Shown: in pieces, positions 40,978 through 49,420 of the stretch
How positions within the stretch are numbered: the stretch's first letter is position 1
How the letters are laid out: each line of letters opens with the position of its first letter
NCBI RefSeq assembly: GCF_001417775.1
Contig: NZ_BBZJ01000021.1
Location: 1 to 64,000, forward strand
Origin: Streptomyces sp. TP-A0356
GTDB taxonomy: Bacteria; Actinomycetota; Actinomycetes; Streptomycetales; Streptomycetaceae
Length of the DNA stretch: 64,000 nucleotides
Reading direction: 5' to 3'
Made by a program: the position numbers and the translations under genes
The notes under the pieces: generated by a model
The model's input: only the letters and a program-made list of their open reading frames with translations
Database searches by the model: none
What the model was told of the DNA's origin: nothing

Positions 40978-41768
40978 AGCTCGTCGTCGTCTCGGCGGGG
41001 CTGAGCGTCCCGTCCTCCACGCGGCTGGTCGCCGACCGGCTGGCCGCCGCCGTGGACCGGCGGACCCCCGTCGACATCCAGGTCGTCGAGCTGCGTGACC
41101 TCGCCGTGGAGATCGCGCACAACTTCACCAACGGCTTCCCGGGGCGTGCCCTCGCGGGTGCGCTGGAGGCGGTGACGGAGGCCGACGGGCTGATCGTGGT
41201 GACGCCGGTGTTCACGGCGTCGTACAGCGGTCTGTTCAAGTCGTTCTTCGACGTGCTCGACAAGGAGGCGCTGGTCGGTACGCCGGTCCTGATCGCGGCG
41301 ACCGGTGGCACCGCCCGGCACTCCCTGGTCCTGGAGCACGCCCTGCGTCCGCTCTTCTCCTACCTGCGGGCCACGGTCGTCCCGACCGGCGTGTACGCGG
41401 CCTCCGAGGACTGGGGCGCCGAGGGCCTGACCGGGCGCGTCGAACGGGCCGCTGCGGAGCTGGCGGGACTGATGGCCTCCGGGTCCGTGCGGGAGCCCGC
41501 GGAGTCGGTGCGGGAGCCCGAGGAGTCGGTGCGGGAGCCCGCCGGGCGTGCGACCGAGCCCGCCGGGTCCGTCCGGGAGAAGGGTGTGCGGGAAGGGGTT
41601 GTGCGGGCAGGGCGTGTGCGGGAAGGGGCTGTGCCCGAAGCCGCCGGGTTGATGCCGGGGGCCGCGGAGGCGGAGCGTGTGTCCGTGCCGGACGGCGTGG
41701 GCGCGACGGTCTCGCACGGCTTCCGGGTGATCCCCTTCGAGGAGCAGCTCGCCGCGCTGCGGAAGTAG
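40974..41768 (+). CDS. NADPH-dependent FMN reductase (CE1759 family)
   Basis: A 264-residue flavodoxin-like reductase expected to give reduced FMN to the upstream monooxygenase. The flavin loop is VVSAGLSVPSSTRLVADRLA, and PVFTASYSGLFKSFFDVLDK and LIAATGGTARHS follow. The core ends near LAGLMASG (about residue 171). Then comes about 55 residues of VREPxES and VREG-type repeats before the conserved C-terminal GATVSHGFRVIPFEEQLAAL. Family members are normally near 200 residues, so the repeat block is an insertion. The ATG overlaps the LLM stop. Confidence 0.9.
   Translation: MKLVVVSAGLSVPSSTRLVADRLAAAVDRRTPVDIQVVELRDLAVEIAHNFTNGFPGRALAGALEAVTEADGLIVVTPVFTASYSGLFKSFFDVLDKEALVGTPVLIAATGGTARHSLVLEHALRPLFSYLRATVVPTGVYAASEDWGAEGLTGRVERAAAELAGLMASGSVREPAESVREPEESVREPAGRATEPAGSVREKGVREGVVRAGRVREGAVPEAAGLMPGAAEAERVSVPDGVGATVSHGFRVIPFEEQLAALRK
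41487..41549. repeat. 21-bp in-frame tandem repeat in the FMN reductase gene
   Basis: Three 21-bp units (encoding VREPAES, VREPEES, VREPAGR) lie end to end, and shorter GTGCGGGA-based units continue to about 41630. Confidence 0.85.
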
Positions 41769-42122
41769 TCCTCACCGCGCTGCGGAAGCACCAGGGGCCC
41801 CGGCGGAAATAGGTGCGCCGGGGAGTGGCGGTGACGGTCGGGTGCGGCGCTCGGCGCGGAGCCGGCGGTACCGGGTGGGCGATCGGTACCGCCCGCGACG
41901 AGCTCCAGCCCGTCGGCCGGCGCCGGCGACCATCGGTCCCGGCCCGCCGCACGGCTCCCCGCCGCCGCCTCCCCGAGGCGGGACGCGGCGACGTGACACA
42001 GCCGACACAGCGGCCCTACCAGGTAAGTCGTCGCGTCCGGAGCGGTGAGAGGGGAGTAAGAAGCCCCCTTGCTGTCCGACCCACCCGGTGGTGTACCGCC
42101 ACGATCTTGGCAGACTGGGGGC
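41769..42122. other. 354-bp gap before the two-component system
   Basis: No credible gene is seen here. Its first bases repeat the end of the reductase gene (CGCTGCGGAAG occurs at 41755-41765 and again at 41777-41787). The last 80 nt should hold the response-regulator promoter, but no clear -35/-10 pair is visible. Confidence 0.4.
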
Positions 42123-42833
42123 GTGACCCAGACAGTACTGCTCGCCGAGGACGACCGCGCCATCCGTCATGCCCTGGAACGAGCGCTGACGCTGGAGGGT
42201 TACCAGGTGACCGCCGTGGCCGACGGGGTCGAGGCCCTCGCCCAGGCTCACCGCACCCAGCCCGACGTGCTCGTTCTCGATGTGATGATGCCCGGCATCG
42301 ACGGCCTGCAGGTGTGCCGTGTGCTGCGGGCCGAGGGCGACCGCACCCCGATCCTGATGCTCACCGCACTGGTCGAGACCGCCGACCGGATCGCGGGCCT
42401 GGACGCGGGCGCCGACGACTACGTCCTCAAGCCGTTCGACGTCGAAGAGGTCTTCGCCCGGCTGCGGGCCCTGCTGCGCCGCACCAACGGCTCCTCCTTC
42501 GAGGCGCCGAAGGAGGAGGACAAGACGCCGAGCGGGGTGGTGTCCGTCGCCGGGTTGCGCATGGACGTGCAGGCGCGCCGCGCCTGGCGCGGCGACCGTG
42601 AACTGGAGCTCACCAGGACCGAGTTCGACCTGCTGGAACTGCTCGCCCGCAACGCCGGCATCGTCCTCGACCACGCCACCATCTACGACCGCATCTGGGG
42701 TTACGACTTCGGGCCCGGATCCAAGAACCTCGCCGTCTACGTGGGCTATCTGCGACGCAAGCTCGACGAGCCGGATGCCCCGGCGCTGATCCACACGGTG
42801 CGCGGCGTGGGGTACGTACTGAGGGAGGACTAG
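42123..42833 (+). CDS. OmpR/PhoB-family response regulator (MprA-like)
   Basis: A 236-residue response regulator. The receiver domain holds the acidic pocket AEDDRAIR, phospho-acceptor Asp53 in VLVLDVMMPGIDG, Thr81 and Lys103 in DDYVLKPFD. The C-terminal winged helix runs from about 140 (ELELTRTEFDLLELLARNAG, YLRRKLDE, HTVRGVGYVLRED). Similarity in layout to mycobacterial MprA is my recollection. GTG 42123 is used. Its stop codon shares a base with the GTG start of the kinase gene, so the pair is one operon. Confidence 0.93.
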   Translation: MTQTVLLAEDDRAIRHALERALTLEGYQVTAVADGVEALAQAHRTQPDVLVLDVMMPGIDGLQVCRVLRAEGDRTPILMLTALVETADRIAGLDAGADDYVLKPFDVEEVFARLRALLRRTNGSSFEAPKEEDKTPSGVVSVAGLRMDVQARRAWRGDRELELTRTEFDLLELLARNAGIVLDHATIYDRIWGYDFGPGSKNLAVYVGYLRRKLDEPDAPALIHTVRGVGYVLRED

Positions 42834-44398
42834 TGCCTCCGCCATCGCGTACGGCCGCCCAGGCCGCCCCCGGGTTCGGCATGCGCCAGTGGCGGCGGCT
42901 CCCGCCGGGGTTGCGCCGTCGGCTGCGAGTGCGGTCCCGGCTGCGGCGGATCTCGTCGCTGCGGACCACGTTCACCGTGTCGTTCGCGGCCGTGGCCGCC
43001 GGTGTCACCGTCCTCGTCGGCTTCCTCAGCTACGACGCCGCCGCCCGCCTCGTGCGCGTGGACCAGCAGACCGTGTTCGCCCAGGTCGTGGCCGACCTAC
43101 GGGACCAGGTCAGTGCGAAGCAGCTGATGCCGGACGACTTCGCCATCTCCGACAAGGACCACGACACGCCGCGCGACGACATCGTCCGGCCCAGCCGCAC
43201 GGTCGTGCAGGTGCTCGGCCCCCACGGAGCTGTCGTCGACCACTCCAATCCGGTGCTGCCCGTCGGAGCCGACGACCGGCGCGCCGCTGAGGCCACCAGG
43301 GCGGGCAGGCTGGTGGAGCACAAGAGCGTCAACGTCAGCGGTGACGTCTACCGCGTGGCGACCGTCGCGCTCGGCCACGGCCAGGGCGCGGTGCAGGTCG
43401 CCCAGGAGCTCAGCGGCACCGAGGACCTGCTCCGCAGCCTTCAGCAGCGCACCGGTCTGCTGGTCGGCGCGGTCGTGATCGCGGCCGGGCTGTTCGGCTG
43501 GTGGCTGGCGCGGCGGATCACCGGGCGGCTGGTGCGGCTGGCCGGGGCCGCCGAGGACGTGGCGCGCACCCGGCGCCTCGGCGTCCAGGTGCCGGTCACC
43601 GGAAACGACGAGGTGGCGCGCCTCGGCCGCTCCTTCGACCGCATGCTCGAGCGTCTGGCCCAGTCCGAGGAGGACCAGCGGCGCCTGGTGCAGGACGCCG
43701 GCCATGAGCTCCGCACACCGCTGACGTCCCTGCGGACGAACATCTCGCTGCTGCGCCGGATCGACGAGCTGCCGCCCGCCGCGCGCGAGGAGCTGGTCGC
43801 CGACCTCGCCCAGGAGTCCCGCGAGCTGACCGACCTGGTCAACGAGCTGGTCGACCTGGCGGCCGGGCAGTCGGACACGGAACCGTTGCAGCGGCTGACG
43901 CTCGCCGACATCGCGGAGGACGCGGCGACGATCGCCCGCCGCCGCACCGGCCGCGAGATCGTCGTTCGCGTCACCGGCGACACGACGGTCGACGGACGCA
44001 TGACGGCGCTGCAGCGGTCGGTGTCGAACCTGGTGGAGAACGCGGCGAAGTTCGACCGCGACGCCAAGGCGCCCATCGAGATCGTCGTCACGGGCCCGGA
44101 AGACCCGCCCCCGTTCGAGGACCCCGACGAGCTGGACGCCGGGCCGTCGCTGGGCAGCGTGCGCGTGGAGGTGCTCGACCGGGGGCCCGGCATCGAGGAG
44201 GCCGACCTCATGCGCGTCTTCGACCGCTTCTACCGCGCCGCGGACGCCAGGAGCCTGCCCGGCTCGGGCCTCGGCCTGTCGATCGTGCGGGAGGTGGCGA
44301 CGTCCCACGGTGGAGCGCCCTTCGCCTACCGGCGCGAGGGCGGCGGTGCGGCCATCGGGTTCACGGTCGGAGGGGGAGCCAAGGCCTGGGACGACTGA
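42833..44398 (+). CDS. Sensor histidine kinase (MprB-like)
   Basis: A 521-residue membrane kinase. TM1 is near 45-67 (TTFTVSFAAVAAGVTVLVGF) and TM2 near 205-225 (GLLVGAVVIAAGLFGWWLA), with an extracytoplasmic sensor of about 135 residues between them. A HAMP linker follows, then HisKA with the phospho-His in QDAGHELRTPLTSLRTN, and HATPase with VENAAKFD, DRGPGIEEAD and GSGLGLSIVREV. The first 45 residues are Arg-rich and cytosolic. It pairs with the response regulator immediately upstream. The signal is unknown; envelope stress is the role of MprB relatives. Confidence 0.93.
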   Translation: MPPPSRTAAQAAPGFGMRQWRRLPPGLRRRLRVRSRLRRISSLRTTFTVSFAAVAAGVTVLVGFLSYDAAARLVRVDQQTVFAQVVADLRDQVSAKQLMPDDFAISDKDHDTPRDDIVRPSRTVVQVLGPHGAVVDHSNPVLPVGADDRRAAEATRAGRLVEHKSVNVSGDVYRVATVALGHGQGAVQVAQELSGTEDLLRSLQQRTGLLVGAVVIAAGLFGWWLARRITGRLVRLAGAAEDVARTRRLGVQVPVTGNDEVARLGRSFDRMLERLAQSEEDQRRLVQDAGHELRTPLTSLRTNISLLRRIDELPPAAREELVADLAQESRELTDLVNELVDLAAGQSDTEPLQRLTLADIAEDAATIARRRTGREIVVRVTGDTTVDGRMTALQRSVSNLVENAAKFDRDAKAPIEIVVTGPEDPPPFEDPDELDAGPSLGSVRVEVLDRGPGIEEADLMRVFDRFYRAADARSLPGSGLGLSIVREVATSHGGAPFAYRREGGGAAIGFTVGGGAKAWDD

Positions 44399-44469
44399 CC
44401 GGGCCATGGATCGGGCGCTTCGGCCGACGTGGACGCACGGGCTGAGCCGACAGGGACACCGGGGCCGTG

Positions 44470-46422
44470 TCAGCCGACGTGGACGCGTGGGCGTCGTTGC
44501 CGGTCGGGTTCGGCCTCGCGCAGGACCTCCCGTGTCACCGGTGCCACCTCGCCCTGACCGAAGAGGAAGAAGCGCAGGAAGTTGGCGAACGGGTTGCCCT
44601 CGGTCCATTCGAAGTAGATGTGCGGGATGCCGCCGGTGGTGTCGCGGACGTGCAGGAGCAGGGCCGCGAGGGCGTTGGGGATGGAGGACGACTCCAGGGT
44701 GAGCACACGGTAGCGGCCGTGCATCACCTCTCCGCGTACGTTCATGCTCGACTCGAACTCCGACGGGTCGCTGACCGTCACCTCCACGAAGATGAAGTCC
44801 TCCTGGGGAGGCAGATCGTGGTCGGCCCGGATCTGCTCGACCTTCTCGCGGTACTCGGTGACGTCCCGGTTGTCGGGCTCGTTGGCGATGAAGCGGATAC
44901 GGCGGCTGGCGATGTCCCGCACGAATCGTTCCGCGAGGACGTCCATGGTCACGCTGGTCACGCGCAGTTCGAAGGCGCGGGCAAGCCGGGACAGCAGCGA
45001 GACGAGGATGATCCCGGCGATGAAGCAGGCGCCGATCTTCACACCGTCCGGCCGCTCGATGACGTTCACGACGGTCGTGTACAGAAAGACGGTGGCGATC
45101 GTGGCGAAGGCGACGGTCCAGCGCCGCTGACCGGCCTTGCGGGCGGCGATGGTGACGGCGATCGCCGCCGAGCTGATCACGACGAGCACGCCGGTGGCGT
45201 AGGCGCCGCCCTGGGCGTCCACGTTGGCGTCGAAGATCCAGGTGACCAGGAACGCGATCAGCGTGAACACGATGACCATGGGCCGTACGGCGCGGGCCCA
45301 GTGCGGGGCCATGCCGTAGCGGGGCAGATAGCGGGGCATCAGGTTGAGCAGTCCCGCCATCGCGGAGGCCCCCGCGAACCACAGGATCGCGATCGTCGAG
45401 ATGTCGTAGACGGTCCCGAACGCGCCCCCCAGATACTCGTGCGCCAGATAGGCGAGCGCGCGGCCGTTGGCCGGCCCGCCCGGCTTGAACGCCGGCTTCG
45501 GGATGAGCAGGGTCGTGATGAAGCTGGTGGTGATCAGGAAGCCGCTCATGATGACGGCGGCGGTGGTCAGCAGCTTCTTCGTGTCCCGGATCCGGCCCGT
45601 GGGCCTCTCCTCGGTGTCGCCGGGGTCGCCCTGCACATGCGGCATGACGGCGACACCGGTCTCGAAGCCGGACAGGCCGAGCGCCAGCTTGGGGAAGACG
45701 ATCAGGGCGAGTCCGACCATGACGAGCACGTTTCCGTGCTGGGCGGTCAGGGCGCCGGTCCAGTCGGTGATCACGTGCCCGGCGGTGACCACGTGCCACA
45801 GACCCACCACCACGACCACCGCGTTCAGCGCCAGATAGACGCCGACCAGGGCGACCGCGACGCCGATGGCCTCCAGGAAGCCCTTGAGGAAGACCGCGCC
45901 GAGCAGCGCGACCAGCAGCAGCGTGATCAGCATCTGGTGGCCGTGCAGGGTCGCGGTGAGGTGGGGATTCTCCACCAGGTGGGTGGACGCGTCGGCGGCG
46001 GACAGGGTGATGGTGATCAGGAAGTCGGTCGCCGCGAAGCCGAGCAGGGTCAGCACGAACAGCTTGCCCTGCCAGAAGGAGAGCAGCCGCTCCAGCATGG
46101 CGATCGAGCCCTGGCCGTGGGGGCTCTCCTGGGCGACACGGCGGTAGACGGGCAGGGCGCCTGCGAGTGTGACGATCACCAGCACGATGGTGGCGATGGG
46201 GGAGAGCAGTCCGGCGGCCAGGGCCGCGATGCCGGGCTGGTAGCCGAGGGTGGAGAAGTAGTCGACGCCGGTCAGACACATCACCCGCCACCAGCGCTGG
46301 CCCTTGTGCGGGGGCTCGGGCTCGGCGTGCGGGCCCTGCGGGGCGCCCTTGCCCATGTCGGACAGCCCCTGCAGCATCCAGGCCCGCAACCGGCTCGGCC
46401 GGGCGTGTTCCGTGGCGGCCAT
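44470..46422 (-). CDS. APC superfamily amino acid permease-like protein
   Basis: A 650-residue transporter. About 12 transmembrane segments fill residues 45-500, including CLTGVDYFSTLGYQPGIAAL (helix 1 with the unwound GY/GI region), VMVGLALIVFPKLALGLSGFE and ILWFAGASAMAGLLNLMPRY. A cytosolic tail of about 150 residues follows (FIFVEVTVSDPSEFESSMNV, GGIPHIYFEWTEGNPFANFL), longer than in ordinary amino acid permeases. ATG 46422 is preferred because GGAGC lies at good distance; 46437 is possible. The tail may be regulatory. Substrate unknown. Confidence 0.87.
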   Translation of the reverse strand: MAATEHARPSRLRAWMLQGLSDMGKGAPQGPHAEPEPPHKGQRWWRVMCLTGVDYFSTLGYQPGIAALAAGLLSPIATIVLVIVTLAGALPVYRRVAQESPHGQGSIAMLERLLSFWQGKLFVLTLLGFAATDFLITITLSAADASTHLVENPHLTATLHGHQMLITLLLVALLGAVFLKGFLEAIGVAVALVGVYLALNAVVVVVGLWHVVTAGHVITDWTGALTAQHGNVLVMVGLALIVFPKLALGLSGFETGVAVMPHVQGDPGDTEERPTGRIRDTKKLLTTAAVIMSGFLITTSFITTLLIPKPAFKPGGPANGRALAYLAHEYLGGAFGTVYDISTIAILWFAGASAMAGLLNLMPRYLPRYGMAPHWARAVRPMVIVFTLIAFLVTWIFDANVDAQGGAYATGVLVVISSAAIAVTIAARKAGQRRWTVAFATIATVFLYTTVVNVIERPDGVKIGACFIAGIILVSLLSRLARAFELRVTSVTMDVLAERFVRDIASRRIRFIANEPDNRDVTEYREKVEQIRADHDLPPQEDFIFVEVTVSDPSEFESSMNVRGEVMHGRYRVLTLESSSIPNALAALLLHVRDTTGGIPHIYFEWTEGNPFANFLRFFLFGQGEVAPVTREVLREAEPDRQRRPRVHVG

Positions 46423-46426
46423 CGGC

Positions 46427-46470
46427 GCTCCTGGCATACGGCTGTGCGGCTCCTGGCATACGGCTGTGCG
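46427..46470. repeat. Two tandem 22-bp repeats in the permease leader
   Basis: Two identical 22-bp units occupy 46427-46448 and 46449-46470. Each contains CAGGAGC on the minus strand, so the ribosome-binding sequence of the permease gene has been duplicated. Confidence 0.9.
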
Positions 46471-46599
46471 AGCGGTTCCAGCCATCGAGGACCGCCTTAC
46501 CAGCCTATGCAGTCGGTGATCCCGGGTCCTGTGGGCGACGACCGGATGGCGTCACATGGCAGCGGGCGCTTACGACCCAGGGTGCCTGGGGGAGGGAAC

Positions 46600-46735
46600 C
46601 GGATGGGGTCCCGGTGGGGACCGGTGAGGACGGGTCGGGACCGGTGGGGTCCCGGTGAGGTCCGGTGAGGACCGGTGGGGCCCCGGTGGGGACCGGTGGG
46701 GTCCGGTGACGACCGGTGGGGTCCGCAACCGCTCG
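46600..46735. repeat. Degenerate GACCGGTGGGG-type minisatellite
   Basis: About 12 imperfect units of 10-12 bp built on CCGGTGGGG and CCGGTGAGG fill this stretch, in the 380-bp gap between the permease leader and the M20 peptidase. The repeats have no start or coding signal that I would trust. GCGACAGGAGCAAC also occurs twice just downstream (46762 and 46784 regions). Confidence 0.8.
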
Positions 46736-46802
46736 TCCCGCGACCGGTGCGACAGTGACCGGCGACAGGAGCAACGGTGTTTCGCGACAGGAGCAACCGC
46801 CC

Positions 46803-48080
46803 ATGACCGCAACCGAGTTCAGCGCCGAGGAGGCCGCCGCGCTGGCGGCCGTGGACGAGGCGGCCATCGCCCGGACCCTGAGCGAGCTGATCGCGATCCC
46901 GAGCGTGACCGGCACCCCGGCCGAGTCGGAGATCCAGCACGAGCTGGCCGGACGGCTCGACCGGCTCGGCCTCGACGTCGACCTGTGGTCCATGAACCTG
47001 CCCGAGCTGTGGGACGACCCCGGCTTCCCCGGCGCCGAGGCGCCCCGGGACGAGGCCTGGGGCCTGGTCGCATCCTCCCCGGACGGCGGTGACGGGCCGG
47101 TCCTGATCCTGCAGGGCCACGTGGACGTCGTGCCGCCGGGGGACCCCACGAGCTGGGCGGGCGACCCGTTCGTGGCCAGGACCGCCGGGGACACCGTGTA
47201 CGGCCGGGGCGCCTGCGACATGAAGGCCGGTCTCGTCGCCCACCTGGCGGCGCTGGAGGCCGTACGGGCCACCGGGGCGCGGCTGCGCGGACGGGTCGCC
47301 GTGCACTTCGTGGTGGGCGAGGAGGACGGCGGGCTCGGTGCATTCGGCACGCTGCGGCGCGGGTACACGGGCGACGCGTGCGTGATCACCGAGCCGACCA
47401 ACGGGACCCTGGTGACGGCCAACGCGGGCGCGCTGACCTTCCGTATCGCGGTACCGGGCAGGGCGGCGCACGCGAGCTCCCGTGACGAGGGCGTGAGCGC
47501 CGTGGACGCGTATCTGCCGATCCACCGGGCCCTGGCCGCCCTGGAGACCGAACGCAACGCGGGACCGGACCCGCTCATGGCGGAGTACCCCATTCCCTAC
47601 GCCCTGTCGGTCGGTACGGTGCACTCCGGCGACTGGGCGAGCAGCGTGCCCGACCTGCTGGTCGCCGAGGGCCGGCTGGGCGTCCGGCTCGACGAGGATC
47701 CGGCGGCCGCCCGCGCGGGCCTGGAACGCTGCGTGGCGCGGGCGTGCGCGGCAGACCCGTGGCTGCGCACGCACCCGGCGGTCGTGACCTGGCCGGGCGG
47801 CCGGTTCGCGAGCGGCCGGCTGCCGGCGGGCCACCCGCTGCGGGACGCCGTCACGGCCGCCCACGCCGACGCGACGGGCGGGCCCCGGCCGCGGGAGCGC
47901 GGGGCGCCGTACGGCAGCGACCTGCGGCTGTACGCCGCGGAGGGGATACCGACCCTGCAGTACGGGCCCGGCGACGTACGCCTCGCCCACAGTCCCCGGG
48001 AACAGGTGTCGGTCCGGGAGATCGCGACCGTGGCCCGCACGCTCGCACTGACGGTGCTGCGAACGGCAGGAACGAAGTGA
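46803..48080 (+). CDS. M20 family metallopeptidase (ArgE/DapE type)
   Basis: A 425-residue cytosolic dizinc amidohydrolase of the ArgE/DapE/ACY1 group, hydrolysing an N-acyl amino acid or dipeptide. Metal motifs are LILQGHVDVVPPGD, VYGRGACDMKAGLVAHLAAL and VVGEEDGGLGAFG. The lid/dimerisation domain includes AVPGRAAHASSRDEGVSAVD, and the C-terminal HSPREQVSVREI carries the last metal His. ATG 46803 (MTATEFSAEE) follows an AGGAG. The substrate is unassigned. The gene stands alone. Confidence 0.93.
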   Translation: MTATEFSAEEAAALAAVDEAAIARTLSELIAIPSVTGTPAESEIQHELAGRLDRLGLDVDLWSMNLPELWDDPGFPGAEAPRDEAWGLVASSPDGGDGPVLILQGHVDVVPPGDPTSWAGDPFVARTAGDTVYGRGACDMKAGLVAHLAALEAVRATGARLRGRVAVHFVVGEEDGGLGAFGTLRRGYTGDACVITEPTNGTLVTANAGALTFRIAVPGRAAHASSRDEGVSAVDAYLPIHRALAALETERNAGPDPLMAEYPIPYALSVGTVHSGDWASSVPDLLVAEGRLGVRLDEDPAAARAGLERCVARACAADPWLRTHPAVVTWPGGRFASGRLPAGHPLRDAVTAAHADATGGPRPRERGAPYGSDLRLYAAEGIPTLQYGPGDVRLAHSPREQVSVREIATVARTLALTVLRTAGTK

Positions 48081-48312
48081 GGCCGCGCCGCGGGCGGTCG
48101 GAAACGACGCGCGGCAGAAGGTAAGAAGTAGGTAACGCGACTACTCTCCCATCTGCTGCGATTACGGAGGGTGGCGACTCTCCGGTCTCTTCCCTTGCTG
48201 CAATCCAGTGACAACCGGGTCGCCGCCCGGTCGGCTCCATGCAAGCCTCGGAGATGCGCGCGCAGTGGGGGAATCCGTCAGTGGGGGATCTGTCGTAGCA
48301 CAGGAGACAAAC

Positions 48313-48981
48313 GTGAAATCCTCACTCCGCACACGCTCCGCCCGTGCGACCGCTGCTGGTGCGCTCTCCGTCGCGCTGCTGACGGCCGGAACCGCAGGGG
48401 CGTTCGCCGCCGACCCGTCGCCCAGCGGCTCCAAGGCTGCGAGCCCGGCGCCCAGCATGTCGATGACGACGAGCCCGGCGCCCAGCAAGAAGGCGACGAG
48501 CCCCATGCCCGGCAAGACGACGTCGGCCCCGACGTCCACGGCCAAGCCGAAGAAGACCTACAAGGCGAGCCCGGCGCCGAAGCCGAAGAAGACCCAGGCG
48601 GCGGTCCCGACCCCGAAGGCCAAGGAGACGCAGGCCGCGGTCCCGAGCCAGAGCCCGGCCATGAAGGGCATGAAGGGGTCGCCCAATCACCGCGCCGTGA
48701 CGGCCGCGCCGGGTTCGATCACCCTCAGGGCCAGCAAGAACGAGGTCAAGGCGGGCGACCCGGTGACGTTCACCGGCCGCACCAAGGGCCTGAAGATAGG
48801 CAGCACGGTGGTGCTCGAACGCTTCAACGGCAAGAAGTGGGTGCCCATGAAGGCGAGCACCACGGTCAAGAAGGGCAGCAGCTATGCCCTGAACACCAAG
48901 CTCACCACGAAGGGCACCCAGAAGTTCCGGGTGACCGACGGCAAGACGGCGTCGACTCCTGTCACGGTGACGGTGAAGTAG
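48313..48981 (+). CDS. Secreted Pro/Lys/Ala-rich protein with C-terminal beta-domain
   Basis: A 222-residue exported protein. The signal peptide is MKSSLRTRSARATAAG then ALSVALLTAGTAGAFA, cleaved after AFA. Residues about 30-130 are Ala/Pro/Ser/Lys-rich with repeated SPAPSxK and KKTQAAVP elements and look disordered. The C-terminal about 85 residues (SITLRASKNEVKAGDPVTFT, VVLERFNGKKWVPMKASTTV, GTQKFRVTDGKTASTPVTVT) resemble an Ig-like or bacterial surface beta-domain. GTG 48313 follows CAGGAGACAAAC. It is probably a wall-associated protein; function unknown. Confidence 0.82.
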   Translation: MKSSLRTRSARATAAGALSVALLTAGTAGAFAADPSPSGSKAASPAPSMSMTTSPAPSKKATSPMPGKTTSAPTSTAKPKKTYKASPAPKPKKTQAAVPTPKAKETQAAVPSQSPAMKGMKGSPNHRAVTAAPGSITLRASKNEVKAGDPVTFTGRTKGLKIGSTVVLERFNGKKWVPMKASTTVKKGSSYALNTKLTTKGTQKFRVTDGKTASTPVTVTVK

Positions 48982-48999
48982 TCGTCCAACCCGCATCAG

Positions 49000-49033
49000 G
49001 TGAGGGCCGGCCCCGACGAGGACCGGCCCTCAC
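49000..49033 (+). terminator. Hairpin after the secreted protein gene
   Basis: GTGAGGGCCGG at 49000-49010 pairs with CCGGCCCTCAC at 49023-49033 across a 12-nt loop, 19 nt after the stop. Confidence 0.65.
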
Positions 49034-49219
49034 TGGCGTGGAGACGTCCGGCGGGCAGGAGCCGCAGAACCCGGCGCCGGTCCTCCAACTCACGGCCAGG
49101 GGCGCGGAGGAAGGCAGCGGAGCGAGTAATGCGCCTGCTCTGCCGACGGAGAGCCGTCGGCGGGGCAGCCGTTCGTCGGCGCGACATGCCGGCACGGCTG
49201 CCGCTCGCGTCACGCGTGC

Positions 49220-49420
49220 CAGCCCATCGGCGCCCCGAAATTCGGCGTCCGCCTCCTCGACGCCCCCGACGCCCGGACCACCTCCTGGCACTCGGCGGCC
49301 CTGCGCCGCACCAATGGCACCTGGTCCCTCCTGCCCCGCGCCCAAGCTGCCCAGCTGGGCCGTCTGATCAAGCGCGCCGGCAGGCCCGGTCACTTCGAGC
49401 AGAACGCCGTGGCGGTGCTT
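49220..49420 (+). pseudogene. Coding relic, unidentified family
   Basis: Reading from 49220, the plus strand encodes QPIGAPKFGVRLLDAP then RTNGTWSLLPRAQAAQLG and RLIKRAGRPGHFEQNAVAVL. Almost every codon ends in G or C, the signature of true Streptomyces coding sequence, yet there is no start codon upstream in this frame, no proper C-terminus, and the frame runs into the antisense of the NUDIX gene. I read it as the middle or end of a gene that lost both ends. I do not recognise the family. Confidence 0.35.

Noticed and set aside
43097..46459. 1120-residue minus-strand open frame
   Set aside because: It overlaps the histidine kinase in antisense and the permease in another frame; the permease frame has clear transmembrane segments and this one does not.
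46570..46812. 80-residue minus-strand ORF with TGPHRSPPGPHRS repeats
   Set aside because: The apparent protein repeat is produced by the CCGGTGGGG minisatellite; no ribosome-binding site or conserved domain.
48081..48312. Possible riboswitch in the leader of the secreted protein gene
   Set aside because: The leader is long and has two CAGTGGGGGA repeats (48263 and 48279), but I could not match conserved segments of the c-di-AMP or other known riboswitch classes.
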